From an uncultured Phycisphaerales bacterium (GTDB lineage Bacteria; Planctomycetota; Phycisphaerae; Sedimentisphaerales; Anaerobacaceae): 5,910 bases of DNA. Every line of letters starts with the position of its first letter. Position 1 is the first letter of the stretch. The stretch is from positions 1 through 5,910 of the forward strand of contig CALEZT010000028.1 of the NCBI GenBank assembly GCA_937927975.1. Direction: 5' to 3'. Below the pieces are notes generated by a model. The model was not told where the DNA came from, searched no databases, and worked only from the letters and a program-made list of their open reading frames with translations. This document shows, in pieces, positions 1-5,864 of this stretch. The translations under genes were made by a program, and so were the position numbers.

Positions 1-43
1 ACCGAGATCTACACTCTTTCCCTACACGACGCTCTTCCGATCT
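1..43 (+). other. Residual Illumina P5/TruSeq universal adapter (5' end)
   Basis: The first 43 bases match the 3' part of the Illumina TruSeq universal (P5) adapter, ending in the familiar GCTCTTCCGATCT. This is library-construction sequence, not genome. The frame of the first gene is open through it, so an automatic gene caller could wrongly extend that protein into the adapter. Native sequence begins at 44. Confidence 0.98.
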
Positions 44-585
44 GCCGTTATCCATCTTTGTTGGAAGAAGCGTGTCGGGCCAACGGCCTTATACTCGACA
101 GCAATAGTCCTCATCCGAAGTATGGCCTAGAGAACGGCTTCTTTCGCCTGGAAATTGACGAACAAAGGCGTGTGGCTCGCCTGTCTAACCATGAAGGGCG
201 GTTGGCAGAGCTTCCTGCCGACGTGCAAGCGGTCGTCGAGATTATCAAGCTGGAGCATCAGAGACTCTTCGAAAGACCTTTCGATGGCCTCAAGTTCCTC
301 AAGACTGTGAGGGCCCAGTATAAAGCTGTTCTCAAGAAGAATAAACAGTCAGATGGCTCAAGCGTGCCAATCCGTCACATCACGCGGCGACTGGGGAAGA
401 ATATCAAGGGTTTTCGGACAGATGAGTTCCTTGTGGATTTGTCGCGTCTGGCCGAGAAGGGCCCCTTCGAGATAGATGGGCGCCGGCTTGACCTGCAGCA
501 GACGAAGGATACGAGCCAGGGAATGCTCCTCCATGGAGCGGCTGCACGCGGATACATTGGTTTCATCGTTTTTAGAGAGGTGTGA
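44..585 (+). CDS. C-terminal part of an unrecognised protein, 5' truncated, first gene of the ATPase-helicase operon
   Basis: The frame is open from the adapter junction to the TGA at 583-585, giving 179 native residues from the CGT codon at 46. The TTG at 58 could serve as a start, but the frame continues upstream (R-Y-P-S) into the adapter with no ribosome-binding site, so I read this as a truncated C-terminus. I do not recognise the family. No Walker, kinase, methyltransferase or nuclease motif is visible. Residues 57-100 look helical and charged. The end (about 107-179) has two likely helices around PIRHITRRL and RTDEFLVDLSRL, then a strand-rich tail (FEIDGRRLDL, RGYIGFIVF). This could be a winged-helix-like fold, which is inference only. 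The ending does not resemble the TerB-C ending I recall, so a Shango-type TerB partner is not supported but cannot be excluded for the missing part. The stop lies 2 bases before the next start, so it shares the operon with the ATPases. Confidence 0.75.
574..580 (+). promoter_or_regulatory. Ribosome-binding site that decides the start of the first ATPase gene
   Basis: AGAGAGG at 574-580 lies 7 bases before the GTG at 588 but only 1 base before the GTG at 582. Only the 588 start has normal spacing. That start also matches the downstream paralogue, which begins GTG-GAT and reaches the shared ESLRKGIPP box after a nearly identical distance. Confidence 0.7.
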
Positions 586-587
586 TT

Positions 588-1853
588 GTGGACGAACGCC
601 TTACTGCAACAATGGTGGTCGAGTCTCTACGCAAGGGAATCCCGCCGCAACGAGGGGTGAACCTGTATTCGGTGGGAAACGAGAAGCTGATGGGAGGTGT
701 GACGAAATGGCACCTGAGCGGGATCGCGGACCGTGGCATCATTCGATTCGTGAGCGGCTCCTGGGGTGCAGGCAAGACCCATTTCTTTCGCCAACTGAGG
801 GAGACTGCTTTTCAGAATGGCTGTCTGGTCTCCAATGTTGAACTTGATACCAATAGTGCGGCATTGAACAAGTTTCAGAGCGTCTTTGCCGCAATCATAC
901 GTCAAGTCGCCACGCCCAGCAACTACGCTGGAGATACGTCTCCCGAAGCGGCCCCATTTGGGACAGTGGTTCGCGAGTCGCTTGCCTGGTTATCGAGCAG
1001 AGGCCGGGAAGTCGCGACCGAAATGCCGTATGAGCAGTACACGAAGGCTACCGAGACATTAATGAGTGATCATGGCATCGACATCGACTTCAAGAAGATG
1101 ATTCAGGAGTACTGGAAGACGTTCTTGCCGGAAGCTCCCGATCCGTCCGTTGCCGAACAGACCCGTGGCGAGATCCTCCAGTGGTTCAGCGGAGAAGGAA
1201 CGATTGGGGCATTCCGTAAACGGTTTGGTGTCGCCAAGATCGTTTCGAAAGAGAATGCCAAATTGATGCTTCAGTCGCTTGCTCGGTTCGTTCGTCTATC
1301 GGGCTACAATGGCCTTCTCATTCTTTTTGATGAGGCAGAACAGGCTTACTCCGTGATGCGCAAGTCGGCATTACGAGATGCGCACAACAACCTTCTATCA
1401 CTTATCAATAACATTGAGTCGCTGCCCGGTCTCTTTCTAATATACGCGACGACGCCAGATTTTTACACGGACCCAAAACACGGCATCGTCGTTTATGGCG
1501 CCCTTTCTGGCAGAATAGGTAAACCTGAGCAGCGTCCTCCTCGCGCGCTGGACACAATATGGAATTTGGATGCCGTTGAGACAAAACTTGAAGATTACCA
1601 AGAGGCAGCCAAGAAGATTCTGGAGATCTATGCGATAGCTTATCCAAGCGCTGAAGCAGCTCTGCCAGACGAGACAACAGCCATTCAGAAGGTCGCCGAG
1701 CTGTTCCGGATGCATCCTTCGCTTGCTGCCGTACGATTTTGGCGGCTGCTCGTGACAGCGCTTATTATGGACTTCGACGATCATGTGGAAGGTGAACCTC
1801 GGGCAGTTGACAAGCTCTACGACGATGTAATGGATCGCCTCCGGGAGGAGTAG
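588..1853 (+). CDS. DUF2791-family P-loop ATPase, BrxD-like (first of a tandem pair)
   Basis: This is a 421-residue cytoplasmic P-loop ATPase predicted to power a DNA-defence complex. Seen in order: ESLRKGIPP (12-20), VGNE (29-32), an intact Walker A GSWGAGKT (57-64), a variable helical middle (about 110-235), Walker B LILFDE (244-249, with D248 and catalytic-type E249), and YATTPDFY (286-293) in the sensor-1 position. A helical C-terminus follows. The N-terminal LRKGIPP box, VG-x-E and GKTH-F pattern are typical of the DUF2791 / BREX BrxD family, whose members are about 400-450 residues long. I chose the GTG at 588 over the GTG at 582, which would add two residues and overlap the previous stop as GTGA. 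The choice rests on ribosome-binding-site spacing and alignment with the next gene. The gene ends in TAG, 3 bases before its paralogue. The same domain type could act in a Shango-type or another BREX-like system. Family assignment is firm; the biological role is inferred. Confidence 0.9.
   Translation: MDERLTATMVVESLRKGIPPQRGVNLYSVGNEKLMGGVTKWHLSGIADRGIIRFVSGSWGAGKTHFFRQLRETAFQNGCLVSNVELDTNSAALNKFQSVFAAIIRQVATPSNYAGDTSPEAAPFGTVVRESLAWLSSRGREVATEMPYEQYTKATETLMSDHGIDIDFKKMIQEYWKTFLPEAPDPSVAEQTRGEILQWFSGEGTIGAFRKRFGVAKIVSKENAKLMLQSLARFVRLSGYNGLLILFDEAEQAYSVMRKSALRDAHNNLLSLINNIESLPGLFLIYATTPDFYTDPKHGIVVYGALSGRIGKPEQRPPRALDTIWNLDAVETKLEDYQEAAKKILEIYAIAYPSAEAALPDETTAIQKVAELFRMHPSLAAVRFWRLLVTALIMDFDDHVEGEPRAVDKLYDDVMDRLREE
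1843..1850 (+). promoter_or_regulatory. Strong Shine-Dalgarno for the second ATPase gene
   Basis: GGGAGGAG at 1843-1850 sits inside the last codons of the upstream ATPase gene, 6 bases before the GTG at 1857. It fixes the GTG start and indicates coupled translation of the two paralogues. Confidence 0.85.
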
Positions 1854-1856
1854 ACT

Positions 1857-3071
1857 GTGGATGCGAGAGGGGCTCAACGAGTGATTGAGTCGTTGCGGAA
1901 GGGTATTCCACCCGATGGCTTCGTCCGGTATTTCACCGTAGGGCGAGAATCGGAGATCGCCCAACTGAGAGCGAAGCTCAACCCAAACGGTGGAGGCGCA
2001 CTGCTCCTAAAGGCAAATTACGGCTCAGGCAAGACTCATTTGTTGCGATTCATTAGGGAGCATGCCTTAGAGGAAAACTGGGTGGTCAGTGTTATCTCTT
2101 TGGACTCCGCTGCCGCGGTCCGATTCAATCGCATGGACCAGATACTGGGGGCCGTGATCCGATGCGTCGAGGTACCTAGAAGAGAGGGGAAAGGACCTGC
2201 CCCTCTTTTCGAGGCGGTGTTGGATGCTATGACCTCTTCTTGTGCGAGTACGCATCAGAGAGAACGGTTAAACGAATTGAGCAGTCTGGGGCACTGGGAT
2301 TACTCAACGACCTTGAAGTCTCCTGCCCTGTATGTAGCGCTCCGCGCATGGATCATCGGTGCGCGCAATGGGCACAACGATGCAAGCCTCCAGAAGGATG
2401 TGGAAGGTTGGCTATGCGAACCGTGGAACTATTACACCAGGATCAAATGGCTTCACAGCAGGTTTGTATCTGGACTTCGGGAGTACTTCCGTGATCCAAG
2501 GGCGGATTGGCAGTTCTACAGACAGGGAATGGGCACTTTCAACTTCAAAGCGGCGAACTATCGACAGTCATGGGATGCCCTCTCTGACGTGGACCTTCTT
2601 GCTCGTCTAGCTGGCTTCCACGGTCTCGTTGTCCTTGTCGATGAGTTTGAGGATGTACTGTATAATCTGAGACGCCTCGATTATCAGCAAGAGGCGTTCT
2701 GGAATCTCTTTCGTCTGTTTGATGGGGAGGTTGCAGGTCATTCTTTCTATGCGGTGACTCCTGGCTTCGTCCAGAAATGTAAGGAGCGTCTCCAGACAAA
2801 TGGTATCTGGGACTACGATTTCGCTCGTTTCGAGAGACTGCCGACTTTTGAAATGGCCCCTTTGGAGTGTAACGACCTAGAAGAGTTGGCACTCAGGATT
2901 CTCCATACTCATGGTGTAGCCTATGGATGGGAGCCTGACCTGATAATGAAGATGTCTCAGTTGAGGAGTATTGTGAAAGAGGCTGCCTCAATGCAGACGC
3001 AGGATCGCGCGCGTCATACGATAACGACTGTTGTTCGGGCGATTGATACCCTATTCCAGGAAATTGAATGA
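1857..3071 (+). CDS. DUF2791-family P-loop ATPase, BrxD-like (second of a tandem pair)
   Basis: This 404-residue P-loop ATPase is a divergent paralogue of the gene just upstream. Seen in order: ESLRKGIPP (11-19, identical to the upstream copy), VGRE (28-31), Walker A ANYGSGKT (53-60) followed by HLLRFIREHA, Walker B LVVLVDE (257-263, D262 and E263), and YAVTPGF (298-304). The first glycine of the P-loop is alanine (A53), but the GSGKT core is complete, so ATP binding is probably retained. The middle (about 110-245) has little in common with the upstream copy and includes an aromatic-rich stretch around 186-240. No transmembrane segment or signal peptide is seen, so it is likely cytoplasmic. 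The TGA overlaps the helicase start as ATGA, implying translational coupling. BrxD of type 2 BREX is the nearest family I can name, and Shango ATPases are a second possibility. I infer a joint complex with the other ATPase and the helicase. Confidence 0.9.
   Translation: MDARGAQRVIESLRKGIPPDGFVRYFTVGRESEIAQLRAKLNPNGGGALLLKANYGSGKTHLLRFIREHALEENWVVSVISLDSAAAVRFNRMDQILGAVIRCVEVPRREGKGPAPLFEAVLDAMTSSCASTHQRERLNELSSLGHWDYSTTLKSPALYVALRAWIIGARNGHNDASLQKDVEGWLCEPWNYYTRIKWLHSRFVSGLREYFRDPRADWQFYRQGMGTFNFKAANYRQSWDALSDVDLLARLAGFHGLVVLVDEFEDVLYNLRRLDYQQEAFWNLFRLFDGEVAGHSFYAVTPGFVQKCKERLQTNGIWDYDFARFERLPTFEMAPLECNDLEELALRILHTHGVAYGWEPDLIMKMSQLRSIVKEAASMQTQDRARHTITTVVRAIDTLFQEIE
3058..3061 (+). promoter_or_regulatory. 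Ribosome-binding site for the helicase gene
   Basis: AGGA lies within the end of the second ATPase gene, 6 bases before the ATG at 3068. With the ATGA stop-start overlap this supports the chosen start and coupled translation. Confidence 0.55.
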
Positions 3072-5170
3072 ACCCCATCGGCCAAATGGAGGCGGATGTC
3101 GGCAGTGCTTTCTACGGCCGTTTCCCCGTGCTCAGGGAGGCGCAGAAGGCGACAATTGAGCCGCTATTGTCTGGACGCAACGTTGTTCTGACTTCTGGCA
3201 CTGGTTCCGGTAAGACCGAAGCCGTCGTGGCTCCGCTCGTCAGCAGGTTCTGGCGCCAGGTCGTGAATACTGACAGTCTATTCCTGCTGTACGTTGCACC
3301 AACGAAAGCTCTTGTGAATGATCTGGAGAAGCGGCTGCACTCGCCCCTGGCAGCTCTTGGCCTTCGTATCGGGGTAAGACATGGTGACCGGGATGATTTG
3401 AAACACGGAGTGTCTCCGCATGTCCTTATCACGACACCGGAATCTCTCGATGTGCTGCTATTCCGAGGAGAGCCCGCGCTTCGGAGCGTTAGAGCAGTGG
3501 TAATCGACGAGGTACATCTCCTCTACAATACGCAACGCGGGCTTCAGCTTTCGATACTTCTTCGTCGATTATGCCAGGTTGTGGCTGCTGGGGTTCAATG
3601 GGCCGCACTCTCTGCCACAGTTGGCGATTTGTCCCACGTGCGACACTTCCTTGTAGGTGGGGATGAGGATGCGGACCTGTTGGCCTTTCCCGGTGAACGC
3701 ACGATAGATGCGCAGATACGACACGCCAGAAGCATGGGGGACTTCCTTTCGCTTGCGCACAGGTTGACAAAGGGGAGGTCGACAAAGTTGCTGGTATTCG
3801 CAAATTCACGCCGCGAATGTGAGCAGCTTGCGGGGGTACTTCAACAAGACGAGGCTCTCCAGCATCTGGTGTTCGCTCACTATTCGTCCTTATCGCCTGA
3901 ACTGCGCGTTGACACGGAACGTAAGTTTTCGGCAATGGGGACAGCAGTCTGTATTGCGACGAGCACATTGGAATTGGGCATCGACATCGGGGATATTGAC
4001 GCGGTTCTCCTCTGGGGGGTCCCTAGCGGTGTGGATTCGTTCCTCCAGCGAATCGGTCGTGGGAATCGCCGTTCAAACAAGACCAATGTCGTTTGCCTGG
4101 TGCCTGATACAAGTGCCTCAGTGGCCATCGATGCATTGCGGTTTGCCGTGCTCCTTGATGCTGCTCGCAAAGGCGAACTGCCAGTCAGGGAACCTTATGA
4201 ACTGTTTGGGGCCGTTGGCCAGCAGTGTTTAAGTATCATCGCCTCGCATGGAGGGAGTTTCACAAGGGTCGCAGATCTGTGCACGTTGCTGGACCACAAG
4301 CAGTATCTTTCGCGGGATATTGTCGAGTCAATTCTTGCAGACCTATCTGCCGCTGGCTTTCTTCAACGGCATGGCTACAAGAACCGGTACGGTGCTGATG
4401 AAGAATTGCACAGATTGGCCGACATGAAGTTAATCTATGGGAACTTTGGAGTGAGCTCCCAGACAATAGAGCTGTATCACGGATCAAAGCGCTTGGGTGA
4501 AGTTCCTGCTGCGAATCTGCTGCGAGTCCGAGGAGGGATGTGTGTGCGTTTTGCAGGCAACTGCTGGCGAGTGAAGAAGGCAGGCCCAGAGGGTATACAT
4601 CTCGTGCCTTCCGGACCAAATGAACAAACAGTTGATTTTTCATATGGCGGAAATGGAGTTCCCTCGGATCCCCACAGCAGTAACGCAGTATGGCGTATGA
4701 TTCATCGGGATGAATTGAGTCCGAATGTATTCGAGAAGGAGCTTTGGCAGAGGGTAGAGCACTTCCGAAAGCACATTCGAAGTGTGTGTTCTGAAAACGA
4801 GATACCCTATTCGCGTTCTTCCGAGGGTATTCGTTATTTCACTTTTGCGGGCTCAATGGTTAACAGGGCTATCGGGCTGCATGCCAAGAAACCTGGTGTC
4901 AAGGCTGACGACTTGTCCCTATTTGTCCCTTCGCCTGTAGACTGGGCTACTATTCCGACGCGTCCTGCGGACTACGAGGGCATCTTCCACCTGCTGTTTG
5001 AGGCTTCTGGGGGGCAGTCTATATACCAGCAGCAATTGCCACTTGATCTACAACAGCGTGAATACCTTCAGGAGTGGCTGAAAGACACGGCCATTCCTCG
5101 CATACTGACTCGCCTTAGTCGGGCCACAAAGAAAGAGATTGACCGGGACACGGCGGTATGTCTAGGGTGA
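3068..5170 (+). CDS. Lhr-like superfamily II DEAD/DEAH-box helicase (BrxHI / Shango-helicase-like)
   Basis: This 700-residue ATP-dependent DNA or RNA helicase has a complete motor: upstream Q-like residue (Q26), motif I SGTGSGKT (43-50), Ia PTKALVND (78-85), Ib TTPES (122-126), II DEVH (147-150), III SAT (182-184), IV LLVFANSRR (241-249), V TSTLELGIDIGDID (298-311) and VI QRIGRGNRR (327-335). After the RecA-like domains comes a predicted winged-helix region (about 386-436) and a strand-rich segment (about 464-503: RLGEVPAANL, MCVRFAGNCWRV) with the pattern of the Lhr family. Residues 540-700 are not recognisable. It is far shorter than full-length E. coli Lhr (about 1500 residues). The start is the ATG at 3068, which overlaps the preceding TGA by 4 bases. 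Tight linkage to DUF2791 ATPases is the arrangement of BrxD-BrxHI in type 2 BREX, and helicases of this kind also accompany the Shango ATPase. A role in sensing or unwinding invading DNA is inference. There is no sign of decay; all motif residues are intact. Confidence 0.95.
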   Translation: MNPIGQMEADVGSAFYGRFPVLREAQKATIEPLLSGRNVVLTSGTGSGKTEAVVAPLVSRFWRQVVNTDSLFLLYVAPTKALVNDLEKRLHSPLAALGLRIGVRHGDRDDLKHGVSPHVLITTPESLDVLLFRGEPALRSVRAVVIDEVHLLYNTQRGLQLSILLRRLCQVVAAGVQWAALSATVGDLSHVRHFLVGGDEDADLLAFPGERTIDAQIRHARSMGDFLSLAHRLTKGRSTKLLVFANSRRECEQLAGVLQQDEALQHLVFAHYSSLSPELRVDTERKFSAMGTAVCIATSTLELGIDIGDIDAVLLWGVPSGVDSFLQRIGRGNRRSNKTNVVCLVPDTSASVAIDALRFAVLLDAARKGELPVREPYELFGAVGQQCLSIIASHGGSFTRVADLCTLLDHKQYLSRDIVESILADLSAAGFLQRHGYKNRYGADEELHRLADMKLIYGNFGVSSQTIELYHGSKRLGEVPAANLLRVRGGMCVRFAGNCWRVKKAGPEGIHLVPSGPNEQTVDFSYGGNGVPSDPHSSNAVWRMIHRDELSPNVFEKELWQRVEHFRKHIRSVCSENEIPYSRSSEGIRYFTFAGSMVNRAIGLHAKKPGVKADDLSLFVPSPVDWATIPTRPADYEGIFHLLFEASGGQSIYQQQLPLDLQQREYLQEWLKDTAIPRILTRLSRATKKEIDRDTAVCLG

Positions 5171-5256
5171 CAGAGGAACTCGTTCTTCCAGCTTCGGTGA
5201 ACCAAGGTGCGCTACTATACTCTAAGTACTTTACAAGAGCGATCAACTTCCCGTGA
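5158..5256 (+). CDS. Possible start of a next operon gene (32 codons, likely remnant or spurious)
   Basis: An ATG at 5158 overlaps the helicase end by 13 bases and opens a 32-residue frame (MSRVTEELVLPAS...) closed by TGA at 5254-5256. The composition looks protein-like, and an overlapping start would fit the coupled style of this operon. However, there is no good ribosome-binding site at the right spacing. The same frame continues past two TGA codons (5254, 5287) to a TGA at 5425-5427 that overlaps the next ATG. It could be the head of a decayed or miscalled small gene, or chance. I assign no function. Confidence 0.25.
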   Translation: MSRVTEELVLPASVNQGALLYSKYFTRAINFP

Positions 5257-5338
5257 AGTCAGCCGCTAGAAGGTGGTCCCACAGCTTGACGCGCACACGT
5301 GGTATGGTGTGAAGTGACAGATTATTGTTCGAATCGCG

Positions 5339-5367
5339 TGGTCCAACTCTGCGGCGTGGATGGACCA
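5339..5367. repeat. 7-bp inverted repeat, possible operator or hairpin
   Basis: TGGTCCA at 5339-5345 is exactly mirrored by TGGACCA at 5361-5367, with a 15-base spacer. It lies where a -35 region would sit for a TATACT box at 5374, so it could be a regulator site before the downstream gene. Arms of 7 bp can arise by chance, and no T-run follows. Confidence 0.3.
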
Positions 5368-5373
5368 ATACTG

Positions 5374-5379
5374 TATACT
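5374..5379 (+). promoter_or_regulatory. Possible -10 box for the downstream hypothetical gene
   Basis: TATACT at 5374-5379 matches the sigma-70 -10 consensus at 5 of 6 positions and lies 44 bases before the ATG at 5424. There is no recognisable -35 element at 16-18 bases upstream, where the sequence is GC-rich. If real, the promoter would be weak or activator-dependent. A second TATACT at 5216-5221 also lacks a -35. Confidence 0.2.
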
Positions 5380-5412
5380 GAGCAGGGCTGGGAAGAGGCT
5401 GCAACCGAGCGC

Positions 5413-5416
5413 GGAG
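5413..5416 (+). promoter_or_regulatory. Ribosome-binding site for the downstream hypothetical gene
   Basis: GGAG lies 7 bases before the ATG at 5424. Spacing and sequence are normal. This is the main support for the start of that frameshifted gene. Confidence 0.6.
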
Positions 5417-5423
5417 TACTCAC

Positions 5424-5864
5424 ATGAGTCTGAGCATAAGGGCAATAAGCAAGGCCAAGTGCGTTGGCTGCAAGGGTTACGTTGATGACAAGCCTGATGG
5501 ATGCTGTGGCCATGATGAGATTGTCTCGTTCCCATTGGGAAGAGAGCGGTTGAAGGTTGGCTGCTATGTCCCTGGCAGGGGTTCTCATTCGAGATCGATT
5601 ACTCGGCTTATGCCGATTGGTTTGATGAGCTTTACCGGATGGTGTACGGGCTCGATGCGTCCGGAGTCTGCAAGAGATTTCACCGCCACCGGGGCAAGCC
5701 TTTCATTGAGTTCCTGGATGTTCCGAGTCTGTCGCAGGGCGACACCATCGGCCCGAAGATGGCAGCCAAACTCTACCGCGACTTTGTCACTTTCGCTCGC
5801 GAAACAAGGAAGCACTTTACGTGCAGCAAGAAAACGGCTTGGATGTGGGATGTGTACTGTGACT
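5424..5864 (+). CDS. Small hypothetical protein with Cys cluster, 3' truncated and apparently frameshifted
   Basis: Two adjoining frames read as one protein. From the ATG at 5424 the first frame gives about 53 residues with C13-x2-C16 and C27-C28-x-H30, a possible metal site. After the GGGG run at 5578-5581 the protein-like sequence moves to another frame (FSFEIDYSAYADWF...). One extra G there would join them into a 147-residue partial protein. The joined sequence has IGPKMAAKLYRDF at about 109-121. From memory this resembles uncharacterised proteins common in phages and plasmid-bearing bacteria that start with an AK-C-V-G-C-K-like segment and carry an 'IGxxxxAKLxxDF' motif. The TAG that seems to end it at 5864-5866 uses two adapter bases, so the true C-terminus is missing. 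The first frame has no stop before the contig end. Either a sequencing or assembly indel or a genuine pseudogene would explain the shift, and I favour an indel. It is set apart from the ATPase-helicase operon by about 250 bases, so a shared role is not evident. Function unknown. Confidence 0.6.

Larger units (their letters stand above)
5171..5423. other. Intergenic gap with no convincing gene
   Basis: About 250 bases separate the helicase stop from the next ATG. No tRNA, rRNA, CRISPR repeat or mobile-element end is visible. A weak hairpin (ACTTC 5246-5250, GAAGT 5255-5259, 4-base loop) has no T-run, so it is not a convincing terminator. A 42-codon open stretch from the GTG at 5299 to the TGA at 5425-5427 overlaps the next start as ATGA, but its length is within chance. 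The region also contains an inverted repeat and a possible -10 box. Confidence 0.6.

Noticed and set aside
1437..1964. 175-codon open frame on the minus strand
   Set aside because: It lies antisense across the end of the first ATPase gene and the start of the second, has no family-like motif, and the plus-strand genes there are unambiguous.
3489..3968. 159-codon open frame on the minus strand
   Set aside because: It is antisense to the helicase core motifs II to V and rich in Pro, Arg and His in a way typical of shadow frames.
3819..4232. 137-codon plus-strand frame inside the helicase gene
   Set aside because: It is an alternative frame over helicase motifs V and VI, which are fully conserved in the real frame.
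5254..5289. TGA read-through or recoding in the interrupted frame
   Set aside because: TGA ends the first gene, the second ATPase and the helicase in this window, so it is a normal stop here. No selenocysteine-type element was seen.
5286..5308. TTGACG (5286-5291) as a -35 with TATGGT (5303-5308) as a -10
   Set aside because: The spacer is only 11 bases, too short for a sigma-70 promoter, and no -10 lies at 16-18 bases.
5326..5345. GTTCGAATC resembling a tRNA T-loop
   Set aside because: The flanking bases cannot form the 5-bp T-stem and no acceptor or anticodon arm is nearby.
5322..5588. Minus-strand open frames of 88-89 codons over the intergenic gap
   Set aside because: No ribosome-binding site or recognisable motif was seen, and they oppose the better-supported Cys-cluster gene on the plus strand.
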